DNA of 58,181 nucleotides from Fibrobacter sp. (GTDB lineage Bacteria; Fibrobacterota; Fibrobacteria; Fibrobacterales; Fibrobacteraceae): the NCBI GenBank assembly GCA_017965445.1, contig JAGCPZ010000007.1, forward strand, positions 1-58,181, in the 5' to 3' direction. Shown in pieces: positions 8,018 to 16,394 of this stretch (the first letter of the stretch is position 1; each line of letters opens with the position of its first letter). The position numbers and the translations under genes were made by a program. Under the pieces are notes generated by a model. The model searched no databases. It saw nothing but the letters and a program-made list of their open reading frames with translations, and was not told the origin of the DNA.

Positions 8018-8851
8018 TTAAAAGTAATTCGAATTGGCTTGGAGGTCGCGGAACTGGTCCTTCGAAATTTCGTTATCCGAATGGAGCCAGTAATCAAAGG
8101 AGTGCGGCTCAGTAAGCTTCTTGTCGTTGAGGAAAACGAGGTTGCAGTCAAGTTCCTTCGCTATCATGAGGTCGTGAGTCACGATGATGATGGACGTCTT
8201 GAACATGGTTCTCATGTTGTCAATCAGCGGTAACAAGTTTCGGCGGTTGTAGTTGTCGAGACCGGCGGTCGGTTCGTCCATCAAGAGGAGTTTCGGGTCC
8301 ATGGCCCACGACCTTGCGATGGCAACGCGCTTTTGCATACCCACGCTCAACTGGTGCGGGAACATCGTCGCGAAGTTGCGGACGCGCATCAAGTCCATGG
8401 CCATGTTGACTTTTTTCTGGATTTCCGCTTCGGTGCCGACTCTATGGTAGCGGAGCGGGAGCGCGATGTTGTCAATCACCCTCAAATTCGAGATGAGAGC
8501 TGCGTTCTGGAGCACGTACCCGACTTGCCGTTTGGCGACTTCAAGTGCAGTGAGGCGTTCTGCGGGGATGTATTCGCCGAAATAGTAAATATGGCCCTTG
8601 AGCGGGCGGGCAAGCCCAGCAATCAAGCGAAGAATGGCACTTTTTCCCTTGCCAGACGGGCCCCCGATGCAAATCGTTTCGCCCAGTTTCAGCGTCAAGT
8701 TTGCACCGGCGATAAGCGGCCTATCTTCGTTGTTTTGGCTTGCCTTTATATTTTCAAAATAGTTTACGGCTCTAGGGACCGAAAACGGCGTTCCCGAAAG
8801 TTCGCTTGTCGAAAGATAGACATCCTCAAGTCTCAACGCTTCGTCTAACAT
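8018..8851 (-). CDS. mlaF: ABC transporter ATP-binding protein, MlaF-like
   Basis: 277 aa. Walker A GGPSGKGKSAILRL, Q-loop region GYVLQNAALI, signature LSVGMQKRVAIA, Walker B LLLMDEPTAGLD and switch His VTHDL are all present. The signature starts LSVGM rather than LSGGQ, as is common in MlaF/MCE-type ATPases. With the adjacent permease it would power lipid movement between inner and outer membranes. The segment after Asn36 (ASQNNEDR) is an insertion relative to shorter ATPases. No MCE-domain substrate-binding gene (MlaD) sits beside it; pyrC follows. Confidence 0.85.
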   Translation of the reverse strand: MLDEALRLEDVYLSTSELSGTPFSVPRAVNYFENIKASQNNEDRPLIAGANLTLKLGETICIGGPSGKGKSAILRLIAGLARPLKGHIYYFGEYIPAERLTALEVAKRQVGYVLQNAALISNLRVIDNIALPLRYHRVGTEAEIQKKVNMAMDLMRVRNFATMFPHQLSVGMQKRVAIARSWAMDPKLLLMDEPTAGLDNYNRRNLLPLIDNMRTMFKTSIIIVTHDLMIAKELDCNLVFLNDKKLTEPHSFDYWLHSDNEISKDQFRDLQANSNYF

Positions 8852-8860
8852 GGTGCCGCC

Positions 8861-9739
8861 TTAAATCATCATCGAGAGGTTTTGCATGTAACTGATAAGG
8901 TAGAATGCCGAAAGCACGACGTCAGCAAGAACAACATAGAGGAAAGACGTAATGACGGAACGGGATGTCGCCTTGGGAACCTGGCGGATATCCCTCTGGA
9001 TGTTGAGAGCCTGGTAGCAAGCGTTTGTCGTAATGATGATGCCAAAGACCAGCGGTTTCACGATAGCAAAGACAAAATCCGGGAGAGTGAGTGCTTTTAA
9101 AATTTCAGCGGAGAGGTAGCTCCAGGTGATTTGCACGTTGGGAGCGTTTCCTGTAATGAATATGATTCCCTTAGTGACGAGGAATCCGGCTCCGATAGCG
9201 CTTGAACTGAAGATGATGTTCATGATGATGGTCGCAATCGTTCCACCGATAACACTAGGCATGACAAGGTAACGAATCGGGTTGATGCCCATAGTCGCAA
9301 GAGCATCGACTTCGGAATTGATGACCATGCCGCCGATGTACGTGGTGAGCGAGGAACCTGTACGCCCTGCAATGAGGAATGCAGTGAGAATAGGCCCCAA
9401 TTCGCGGATAAGGGCAACCACCATGAGGTTCCCGACAAAGTCCGACATGCCCATCTTGCCTGTGAGGGAGATAACTTCGATGATGGTGACGGTCCCGAAC
9501 AATGTGGCGACGGTGAACAAGGGCGGGAATATTTCGATACCCGTAAAGAACGTCTGCAATATAATGTTTCTGGAATCGTTCCTGAAATTGTGGTTACTAG
9601 CAAAGAGCGAAGCAATTGTACGGAAGAACAGGGCGAACAATTGCCCCATCTTTCGTTTCAGGATAAAGATGCCAAGCGAGTGGAAAATCCGCCCGACCGG
9701 AGTCATCTTTTGCCAATTCTTAAGTCGCTTCTCTTCCAT
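8861..9739 (-). CDS. mlaE: MlaE-family lipid ABC transporter permease
   Basis: 292 aa from the ATG at 9739. It has the typical MlaE/YrbE core: an amphipathic N-terminus, about five membrane helices, and the conserved loop LIRELGPILTAFLIAGRTGS with INSEVDALATMGINPIR. It works with the ATPase encoded 9 nt downstream. A TTG at 9787 would add 16 residues and lengthen the overlap with engB from 20 to 68 nt; ATG 9739 is preferred, although neither start has a strong Shine-Dalgarno. It is translated in the same run as engB. Confidence 0.85.
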   Translation of the reverse strand: MEEKRLKNWQKMTPVGRIFHSLGIFILKRKMGQLFALFFRTIASLFASNHNFRNDSRNIILQTFFTGIEIFPPLFTVATLFGTVTIIEVISLTGKMGMSDFVGNLMVVALIRELGPILTAFLIAGRTGSSLTTYIGGMVINSEVDALATMGINPIRYLVMPSVIGGTIATIIMNIIFSSSAIGAGFLVTKGIIFITGNAPNVQITWSYLSAEILKALTLPDFVFAIVKPLVFGIIITTNACYQALNIQRDIRQVPKATSRSVITSFLYVVLADVVLSAFYLISYMQNLSMMI

Positions 9740-10367
9740 CGCTGTGTATTGCTTCCAGAATTTCCGTCCAAAGTTCGTCAAGTCCAAATTTTTTCAGCGA
9801 ACTTACGCAGAGAGGCTTATGGTCCAGTTCCAAACGTTGCTGGATATCCTTGAGCCCTTTGGCAAGTTCGGATTGGTTCGCCTTGTCACGCTTGCTAGCG
9901 ACAATCAGGACGGGGCAACCCGTAGCACGGATGCTTTCGACAGTTTCAATGTCGATAGGCGTTCCTCCGTGGCGGATATCTACGAGGTAGATGAGCCCCT
10001 TGAGGTCCTTGCACTTTTCGACGTATTCACGAATAAAGTCGGACATCTGGTCGCGCTTTGCATTGTTGACCTTGGCAAACCCTACACCTGGTAAATCTAC
10101 AAGAAAAAATTCATCATTGACTTTGAAAAAATTTATTTCACGTGTTTTTCCGGGGGTAGAACTCACCTTTACGAGTTTTTTCTGGCCCATGAGCGCGTTC
10201 ATGAGGGAAGATTTGCCCACGTTGGAGCGTCCGAGGAATGCAATTTGCGGCAGGCGTTCTTCGGGGAGGCCCTTGAGGTTCACCGCGGCCTTGACGAATT
10301 TTGCCGAACGGATGGTGTAACCGCCCACTTCGACGGGAGCCTGGTGGATATTTTCTTTTGTACTCAT
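9720..10367 (-). CDS. engB: Ribosome-biogenesis GTP-binding protein YihA/YsxC/EngB
   Basis: 215 aa. G1 LGRSNVGKSSLMNALMG, G2 STPGKTREINFF, G3 LVDLPGVGFAKV, G4 ASKRDKANQSE and G5 VSSLKKFG make a complete TRAFAC GTPase of the EngB family, an essential assembly factor of the large ribosomal subunit. The N-terminal sequence AKFVKAAVNLKGLPEERLPQIAFL is typical. ATG at 10367 overlaps the recR stop (ATGA), so it is coupled to recR. Confidence 0.95.
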   Translation of the reverse strand: MSTKENIHQAPVEVGGYTIRSAKFVKAAVNLKGLPEERLPQIAFLGRSNVGKSSLMNALMGQKKLVKVSSTPGKTREINFFKVNDEFFLVDLPGVGFAKVNNAKRDQMSDFIREYVEKCKDLKGLIYLVDIRHGGTPIDIETVESIRATGCPVLIVASKRDKANQSELAKGLKDIQQRLELDHKPLCVSSLKKFGLDELWTEILEAIHSDGREAT

Positions 10368-10960
10368 AGCGAAACTCTCCCTTCGAAAGCGCGGAGCATG
10401 GTGACTTCGTCGATGAATTCCAGGTCGCTGCCCATCGGGATTCCGCGGGCAAGGCGGGTGCGCTTGACGTTCACGCCATCAAGCATGCGGTCAATCATGA
10501 GGGCCGTGCTGTCGGCTTCGGGGCTAGAGCCCAAGGCAAGGACGAGTTCCTCGATGTTTTCTTGCTTGATGCGTTCTACGAGTTGCGGCAAATGGAGCGC
10601 TTCGGGGCCAATGCCATCAAGTGGCGAGATAACCCCACCGAGGACAAAATAAAGACCCTTGTGGACACTGGACCGTTCGAACGGCAAAATGTCGGAATTC
10701 TTTTCGACGACGCAAATGGACTTGGCGCCTTCGCGGGCCCTGCATGTAGGGCATATTTCTTCGTCGGTAAATGCATGGCAGCGCGGGCACGGGTGGACTT
10801 TTTCGGCGGCCTGCATCAAGCTGTCGGCAAAGCGTTCCACGTCGCCCCTGTTGCGCGAAAGCATGTGATAAGCGAGACGGCGTGCCGTTTTCAAGCCTAT
10901 CCCCGGGAGAGAGGCGAATTCAGAAATCAAGTTTTCCAGACTTTGCGGTTCGATATTCAT
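10364..10960 (-). CDS. recR: Recombination protein RecR
   Basis: 198 aa, full length. Helix-hairpin-helix LPGIGLKTARRLAYHM (residues 18-33), Cys4 zinc finger CPRC...CPTC (about 57-72), and a Toprim domain beginning CVVEKNSDI with VLGGVISPLDGIGPEAL and ALGSSPEADSTA. Partner of RecO/RecF in gap repair, cytoplasmic. It overlaps engB by 4 nt (ATGA) and follows the EAL gene by 10 nt. Confidence 0.96.
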   Translation of the reverse strand: MNIEPQSLENLISEFASLPGIGLKTARRLAYHMLSRNRGDVERFADSLMQAAEKVHPCPRCHAFTDEEICPTCRAREGAKSICVVEKNSDILPFERSSVHKGLYFVLGGVISPLDGIGPEALHLPQLVERIKQENIEELVLALGSSPEADSTALMIDRMLDGVNVKRTRLARGIPMGSDLEFIDEVTMLRAFEGRVSL

Positions 10961-10970
10961 AAGGTGAGGC

Positions 10971-11849
10971 CTAGTGCACCTCGGGTGCGGTTTGTGTGTC
11001 CAAATGGGCGTAGAGCATAATCGTCAGCCATTCCTGGATATGCTTCATGCCGACCCAGACAATTGCGCCTTTGACGCTTTCAATCGCGGGCTTGGTCCGT
11101 ATGTCGGAATTGACGAACTGTAAAAGATTTGCCGAGATGTCGGGGTGCTTGTCGAACTTGTCGCAAAGGACTTCGAGTGACGGGCGAGTGCGCAGGAGCT
11201 TGATAATCTCGAGGATTGCGGCCGAAGTGGCGTCAATCTTTTGACCCGTTACGATTTCCGGTTTCGCAAAATAGAATCCCTGGAAGTAGTCGTACCCCGC
11301 CTTTTCGCAAAGTCTGTACGTTTCATCGTCTTCGACTTTTTCGGCGAGCAACTTGATGTTTCTTTCTTTGAAAAACTGCGCAGCCTTTATCATAGCCTCG
11401 GGCGTGTTATCGACCAAATCCATCTTGACGTAGGAGACGTATTGGAACAGCGGTTCAAAACGGTTGACGAACTCGTCGCTCATGATAAAGTCGTCGAGCG
11501 CAAGTTCGAAACCGAGGGACTTGTGGCGTTGAATCGCACGAATGAGATTCTCATCGACAGGAACATCTTCGAGAATCTCGAGGACGAAACGGTCCGGATT
11601 CAAAAGTCCGAACAAGTTGTCGAGAAGAATTTCGCGGCTGCAGTTGATAAACGCTTTGCTTTCGCCGACAAGGCGTGTGAGCCCGATGCTGTTCAATATG
11701 TTCTCTAGCACCTGTGCCGTCGCCTGCAAGTCGCTTGCGATAATAGCCGTATCGCTGCTCGGCGAATCGCGGAACAGCAGTTCGTACGCGAAGGTTTTTC
11801 CATCGCGGTCGAAAATCGGTTGGCGAGCCAAGTAAGCGAGAGAATGCAT
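10971..11849 (-). CDS. EAL-domain protein with shortened HDOD domain (YuxH-like)
   Basis: 292 aa from ATG 11849 (MHSLAYLARQPIFDRDG). A longer frame upstream runs through repeat-like sequence and is not used. The EAL domain shows YELLFR in place of E-A-L, NCSREILLD, LEILED, LALDDF, VKMDL and a QGFYFAKP end. ELL is normal in the YuxH/CdgJ EAL-HDOD family, whose members are about 400 aa. Here the HDOD part starts at TSAAILEIIKLLR and stops after GMKHIQEWLTIMLYAH, about 100 residues short. Whether it degrades cyclic di-GMP is doubtful. It lies between hisG and recR in the same direction. Confidence 0.75.
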   Translation of the reverse strand: MHSLAYLARQPIFDRDGKTFAYELLFRDSPSSDTAIIASDLQATAQVLENILNSIGLTRLVGESKAFINCSREILLDNLFGLLNPDRFVLEILEDVPVDENLIRAIQRHKSLGFELALDDFIMSDEFVNRFEPLFQYVSYVKMDLVDNTPEAMIKAAQFFKERNIKLLAEKVEDDETYRLCEKAGYDYFQGFYFAKPEIVTGQKIDATSAAILEIIKLLRTRPSLEVLCDKFDKHPDISANLLQFVNSDIRTKPAIESVKGAIVWVGMKHIQEWLTIMLYAHLDTQTAPEVH

Positions 11850-11994
11850 GGGCAGTAGGGGGTATGGGCTCGGTCGCCCTATCGCGTAGCTCAAGGGCTC
11901 CCTTTGAGGTATGAGCGCAATTACCCAAAGGTGCGTAGCACCGTCCTCAGAGCGGAGCGAGCTCAAAGCGAGTTTACGAGCGACCTCATAGCTC
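11850..11994. other. 145-nt spacer between hisG and the EAL gene, repeat-like
   Basis: Contains a GGTGC/GCACC hairpin around 11930-11945 and several GAGC/GCTC-rich segments. No promoter or T-rich terminator is evident, so read-through from hisG is possible. Confidence 0.35.
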
Positions 11995-12834
11995 TTAAAT
12001 TCGTGCGCTTTCGATGCCGAACAGGAGGATGCTTCTTGCTCCGATATCCCAGAGCTTGTCCATGATGGCGTTGGCTTCTTCGCGGGGCACCATGGCCTTC
12101 ACGGAATACCATTCGCGACCATGGAGCTTCGTCACCGTCGGGGCGTCGAGACCCGGTGTCATTTCGCAAGCCTTTGCCAACAGTTCAGAGGGGCAGTCGT
12201 ACTCAATCATCATGTACGTCTGCGCGACGAGCTTGCCCTGGATGCGGCGGATAAGCGTGTTGACTTCTTCGAGTTCGGTTTTTTGCGGGTTGCAGAAAAT
12301 GGCGGCATTGCTGCGGAACAGCGGTTCGCCGATAATGCGGAGCCCAGCCTGCTTGAGCGTCGTACCCGTTTCGACCACATCGACAATCGCGTTCGCGACA
12401 CCGAGGCTTACAGAAATTTCGACAGCGCCTTCGAGCACCACGAAGTCCATCTTCTTCTTGTAGTAGCTTTCCACGATGTTCGGGAAGCTTGTAGCGATAG
12501 TGGCGTCCTTTAGTTCTTCGAGAGACTGCACCGGACTTTCGTTCGGAACAGCAGCACAAAGTTTGGAACCGCCAAACGGCAAGTCCAAAACTTTCACAGC
12601 CGGGCTCTTGGCTTCGGCATTGAAGTCGATACCCGTGATACCAGCGTCGATAATGCCACGGCCTACGTACATCGGGATGTCGCTCGGACGCAAAAAGAAG
12701 AATTCGATACCGTTCTTCGTATCGATTTGGGTCAAAGTCTTGTAGGGCTTCGAAGCCTTGTAACCGCAGGCCTTGAGGAGTTCCTGCGTGGGTTCAAAGA
12801 GCATGCCTTTGTTGGGGAGTGCTACCTTAATCAT
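11995..12834 (-). CDS. hisG: ATP phosphoribosyltransferase, long form
   Basis: 279 aa, first step of histidine synthesis (ATP + PRPP to phosphoribosyl-ATP), cytoplasmic. VALPNKGMLFEPTQELL is the N-terminal signature; VGRGIIDAGITGIDF and EISVSLGVANAIVDVVETGTTL form the PRPP/ATP site. The last ~75 residues (RRIQGKLVAQTYMMIEYDCP to FGIESARI) are the ACT-like regulatory domain, so this is the long, histidine-feedback-regulated type that needs no HisZ. ATG overlaps the hisE stop by 4 nt. Confidence 0.94.
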   Translation of the reverse strand: MIKVALPNKGMLFEPTQELLKACGYKASKPYKTLTQIDTKNGIEFFFLRPSDIPMYVGRGIIDAGITGIDFNAEAKSPAVKVLDLPFGGSKLCAAVPNESPVQSLEELKDATIATSFPNIVESYYKKKMDFVVLEGAVEISVSLGVANAIVDVVETGTTLKQAGLRIIGEPLFRSNAAIFCNPQKTELEEVNTLIRRIQGKLVAQTYMMIEYDCPSELLAKACEMTPGLDAPTVTKLHGREWYSVKAMVPREEANAIMDKLWDIGARSILLFGIESARI

Positions 12835-13091
12835 AGTTTCGCATAGACCTCTTCAAGGGTGAGACCTTTTTCTGCCATCATGACAGCAACGTAATAAAGC
12901 ACCTGGGAAAGTTCGAGGCACTGGGCGTCACGCGATTCAAAACGGGCAGCCATCCAACTTTCGGCAGCTTCTTCGACGAGCTTCTTGCCGATGCCGTGCG
13001 GACCCTTCTTGAAAAGTTCCGTGGTGCCCTTGCCTTCCGGCATTTCCTTCTTGCGCTGGCAAGCCAGTGCGTACATTTCTTCAAACGTCAT
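12831..13091 (-). CDS. hisE: Phosphoribosyl-ATP pyrophosphatase
   Basis: 86 aa, second step of histidine synthesis. KGPHGIGKKLVEEAAESW has the E-E-x-x-E-x helix of all-alpha NTP pyrophosphatases, with the ELSQVLYYVAVMMAEKGL helix after it. It is stand-alone rather than fused to HisI. First gene of the train; a TATCTTTG box lies about 27 nt before the ATG, and AAAGAGGT is the ribosome site. ATGA overlap with hisG. Confidence 0.93.
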   Translation of the reverse strand: MTFEEMYALACQRKKEMPEGKGTTELFKKGPHGIGKKLVEEAAESWMAARFESRDAQCLELSQVLYYVAVMMAEKGLTLEEVYAKL

Positions 13092-13117
13092 TTTTGACCT
13101 CTTTAGTTTTTACGCAC

Positions 13118-13125
13118 CAAAGATA
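13118..13125 (-). promoter_or_regulatory. TATCTTTG promoter box before hisE
   Basis: Matches TAnnTTTG. +1 would fall about 20 nt before the hisE ATG, leaving room for the Shine-Dalgarno. It probably drives hisE-hisG and perhaps the genes downstream. Confidence 0.5.
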
Positions 13126-13155
13126 GAAATTTAAACGTTTTCTGTTTTGTCGGGC

Positions 13156-14949
13156 TTACTGAATCCACCGGAAGTACATTTTGAATTTCCAACCTGCATG
13201 TGGTTTGTCGCCGCATCCGCCGCAATTATTATTTGGCGGATTAACTTCCACTCCACCCTTACCATAGGTAAAGGTATATTCCGGCCATTCACTTTCGGGA
13301 AGGTCTCGTATTTGGACCGATTGTACAAAGCCCGAATAAAGGAAAGACGTGCCCTTTGTAGTAGATTCATTTATTCCGATACCACAATCGGCATCGGTTC
13401 TCATGTAAATGTCAACATTTTCGTCGTAGTTTAAATCTATTGAATACACGTTTTCATTCATGTTGACGACGTTGAGATTATTTTTGTTTTTATCCGCTTT
13501 AGTTTCCCAAAGAATACCAGAGTCTTTTGAACCTCCTGCGTCATAGAACCAGTAATTGTACTTATAGTCTGCATCATTGACCGGTCGCGATTGCGTACTT
13601 TTGCGAATATCGGCAAAAATTCTCATGTCAGCCTGGCACAAATGATACATATATTGCGTGCCAAATTTAGATAGTTTGTAATAAACACGGACCTTACCAG
13701 TACCTTTTGTGTCCGTATTGGTCAGTTTATAAGAATATACGTCTTTCCCGTCAATTTTTTCTTTAACATAGGCGACCACACGATAGGTATAGTACGACGA
13801 TTCACTTCCTAAATATTCTTGATACATTGCAAATTTTGGATTATCTGGTGATAAATGCGTGGATACAGCCTCGTTTCCGATTTCTGCAACAATCGTAACA
13901 CCTTCAGGAAGTAATTCTTTAAGAGGCTTATCGGATGTGGTCAAGGACAAGTTTTCTAGGGCCTTATTATTTGTATTCTTGGACCCGCTGGCTCTGAGTA
14001 TGGCGTATCCCGTAATACGCTCATCTATTGTGGACGGAACGAAACCTACGTAGAGCGATTTGAGGTCGAAAGAGGGCTCTATTTGCAATTCATTAGAGAA
14101 ATTTATTGGTATAGACAAGACAAGTGCATTTTTGAATATTGAGCCTTTTACGGAAGTCGTAGTTACTAAGACTTCTGTATCTTTTGCCACCGTTAATGCT
14201 GGAATTTTAAATCTGAATGTCTTATCATCAACTTTAGTGACATCAATTGAGGAACCTTCTAAAGATGCTGTAACTGATTTAACTGCAGTACTCATCAATA
14301 CTTCAACGGTAACAGGGGTATTGGGAATGCGGTCTATAGCAACCGCTAGTGAACCAAGATGTTCTGTAGTATAACCTACTTTTTCACCATTAGAATCGTA
14401 TAAGTTATATCCTAAGAACGGATCGACTTCATTATTATTTATGGGGTTGTCTGGTACGGTTGGATTCGGGTCATCCTTGTCATTAATGCCGTCGCCATCA
14501 GTATCTTTTAATCGAGGGTCTGTTCCGCCATAGAACATTTCATATACGTCAGTAAGCCCGTCCCCATCAGCATCATTGACATCATCTATTACATGAGTAA
14601 AGTCTAACGAATCGATGTCTTTCAACAAGATTTTGTATTCGCCTTCTAGAACTCCGGGACCCACATGAATGGTAATGGATTCTTCATCAGAATTTTGATA
14701 GGGTGTAAATTTAATGTTGTATATTCCCGCAAGAGGAGTAGTTGACATTGGAGTTACGAGATTCTCTCCTATAAGTTTAATGTAAAGGGAATCGATTTTA
14801 CCGGGCTGCACATCTTTTATAAAAGCCATGGAATCGACAGTCGCAAGATTTGTCTTAAAATCTCCCGCTGTGGTTTTGATTGTCATTTGCCCTGCGAAAG
14901 AGAGAACCGTGAACGTTAATGTGATGAATAAACTTTTGAGTAATTTCAT
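13156..14949 (-). CDS. Secreted protein with thrombospondin type-3-like calcium repeats
   Basis: 597 aa. Signal peptide MKLLKSLFITLTFTVLSFAG. Residues 20-120 carry the motif xxIDSLxF (LATVDSMAF, LKDIDSLDF), seen in many FCB-group surface proteins. Residues 123-168 have D-x-D-x-D-G repeats (DADGDGLTD, DTDGDGINDKDDPNP), i.e. TSP3-type calcium binding. The rest (170-597) looks like several beta-sandwich modules, not recognised. It ends with GGCGDKPHAGWKFKMYFRW. It lies 10 nt after the serine-repeat gene and is probably co-transcribed with it. Function unknown; cell surface or secreted. Confidence 0.75.
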   Translation of the reverse strand: MKLLKSLFITLTFTVLSFAGQMTIKTTAGDFKTNLATVDSMAFIKDVQPGKIDSLYIKLIGENLVTPMSTTPLAGIYNIKFTPYQNSDEESITIHVGPGVLEGEYKILLKDIDSLDFTHVIDDVNDADGDGLTDVYEMFYGGTDPRLKDTDGDGINDKDDPNPTVPDNPINNNEVDPFLGYNLYDSNGEKVGYTTEHLGSLAVAIDRIPNTPVTVEVLMSTAVKSVTASLEGSSIDVTKVDDKTFRFKIPALTVAKDTEVLVTTTSVKGSIFKNALVLSIPINFSNELQIEPSFDLKSLYVGFVPSTIDERITGYAILRASGSKNTNNKALENLSLTTSDKPLKELLPEGVTIVAEIGNEAVSTHLSPDNPKFAMYQEYLGSESSYYTYRVVAYVKEKIDGKDVYSYKLTNTDTKGTGKVRVYYKLSKFGTQYMYHLCQADMRIFADIRKSTQSRPVNDADYKYNYWFYDAGGSKDSGILWETKADKNKNNLNVVNMNENVYSIDLNYDENVDIYMRTDADCGIGINESTTKGTSFLYSGFVQSVQIRDLPESEWPEYTFTYGKGGVEVNPPNNNCGGCGDKPHAGWKFKMYFRWIQ

Positions 14950-14959
14950 GGTGTTCCCC

Positions 14960-16108
14960 CTACTTGCTTGCGTTATCTATGGTGATGATATTTTTAGTGT
15001 GGGTGTGATTAGCTTCGACCAGCAACACATACTTGCCGTTTGCAAGATTGAGCGGAGCGAGAGGAATGCTGTTCGTGCCTTGCGTAATGAACTGGTGCAA
15101 GTTGGCGATGCGGACGCCTTGTGCGTCGAAGACGAAAATCTTAGCAGTGGTAGATTGATTGCTGTACAGGAGAACGGCTTGCTGTTGTGCGTTCCATGTG
15201 GCTCGCAGATTCCTCGGATTCATAGTGATGATGGCATCTTTGCTCTTGGAACTGCTGCTGGTTTCTTTCTTCTTACTAGAGCTGCTAGCTTCAGACTTTT
15301 TGCTAGAGCTACTAGTTTCAGACTTCTTACTGGAGCTGCTGACTTCGGCATTCTTGCTGGAGCTGCTAGTATCAGCCTTCTTGCTAGAACTGCTGGCTTC
15401 AGTCTTTGCACTAGAACTGCTGACCTCGGTCTTGGCGCTAGAACTGCTGACCTCGGTCTTGGCGCTAGAACTGCTGGCATCAGCCTTCTTGCTAGAACTG
15501 CTGACCTCGGTCTTGGCGCTGGAGCTGCTAACCTCGGTCTTGGCGCTAGAACTGCTGACCTCGGTCTTGACGCTGGAGCTGCTGACCTCGGTCTTGACGC
15601 TGGAGCTGCTGACCTCGGTCTTGACGCTAGAACTGCTGACCTCGGTCTTGGCGCTAGAACTGCTGACCTCGGTCTTGACGCTAGAACTGCTGACCTCAGT
15701 CTTGACGCTAGAACTGCTGACCTCAGTCTTGACGCTAGAACTGCTGACCTCGGTCTTGACGCTAGAACTGCTGACCTCAGTCTTGACGCTAGAACTGCTG
15801 ACCTCGGTCTTGACGCTAGAACTGCTAACCTCAGTCTTGGCGCTGGAGCTGCTAACCTCAGTCTTGACGCTAGAACTGCTGACCTCGGTCTTGGCGCTGG
15901 AGCTGCTCACGCTAGAGTTGCTTTTGGGGAGTCCTTCGGTATCGAGGGAACTTGCAAAAACAGAAATCTTGGTAACCTGCTCAACAAGAAAAATCTTTTC
16001 AGACTTATCTTTCATGACGACTCTGAAGAGTCTTGCTTTTCCTGCAAACGCAGGGATTGCGCAGAGCATTGCTAAAATAACTCCTAGCACTGTAAGTTTC
16101 TTTTTCAT
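14960..16108 (-). CDS. Secreted serine-rich repeat protein with C-terminal sorting-like domain
   Basis: 382 aa. Signal peptide to about residue 22 (AIPAFAG). Residues 23-66 resemble the start of the next gene's product (KSEKIFLVEQVTKISVF). Residues 68-292 are about 25 units of nine residues, SSSSVKTEV and variants. Residues 293-382 form a C-terminal domain with AKIFVFDAQGVRIANL and GKYVLLVEANHTHTKNI, the pattern of type IX secretion-like sorting domains (inference). Strong GTAGGAGG ribosome site. The repeat would act as an extended stalk, probably length-variable. Function unknown. Confidence 0.75.
   Translation of the reverse strand: MKKKLTVLGVILAMLCAIPAFAGKARLFRVVMKDKSEKIFLVEQVTKISVFASSLDTEGLPKSNSSVSSSSAKTEVSSSSVKTEVSSSSAKTEVSSSSVKTEVSSSSVKTEVSSSSVKTEVSSSSVKTEVSSSSVKTEVSSSSVKTEVSSSSAKTEVSSSSVKTEVSSSSVKTEVSSSSVKTEVSSSSAKTEVSSSSAKTEVSSSSKKADASSSSAKTEVSSSSAKTEVSSSSAKTEASSSSKKADTSSSSKNAEVSSSSKKSETSSSSKKSEASSSSKKKETSSSSKSKDAIITMNPRNLRATWNAQQQAVLLYSNQSTTAKIFVFDAQGVRIANLHQFITQGTNSIPLAPLNLANGKYVLLVEANHTHTKNIITIDNASK
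15233..15907 (-). repeat. Coding 27-bp tandem repeat, about 25 copies
   Basis: Nine-codon units encoding SSSS-x-K-x-x-x. Middle copies (VKTEV/AKTEV) are nearly identical; copies toward the C-terminus (KKADT, KKSET, KKKET) have diverged. Typical of a length-variable array expanding by slippage. It also creates long meaningless antisense frames. Confidence 0.9.
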
Positions 16109-16394
16109 ACAACCTCCTACAAAAGGATTTCACTTTATTTGTATGAAATGTAATAAAACTTTACGAATAAAAAAAACATTTATGATTTTGTCATCACTAT
16201 TTTATTCATTTGTTGGTTAGGCGATAAATTATCGTTTTTATGCATATATTTTCAATCATGCATAAAGTTCTAACAGTGGATAGATTTGGTATTTTCCCTT
16301 TTTTAGCTATTTTAAGCCAATTTTGGGCCTGTCGTGCCCGACTTGGCAATCATGTACGGTACTATTTTGTGCATTTTGGTGTATATTAATCAAT

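Noticed and set aside
9739..9787. TTG start extending the MlaE permease by 16 residues
   Set aside because: Rare start codon, no ribosome site, and a longer overlap with engB; ATG 9739 is sufficient.
11850..11966. N-terminal extension of the EAL protein
   Set aside because: The added residues come from repeat-like sequence without similarity to the family; ATG 11849 starts at the conserved LARQPIFDR block.
14828..16220. Two long plus-strand frames (415 and 353 aa) rich in leucine or ADLGL repeats
   Set aside because: They are antisense readings of the 27-bp serine repeat and the surrounding minus-strand gene, which has signal peptide, ribosome site and C-terminal domain.
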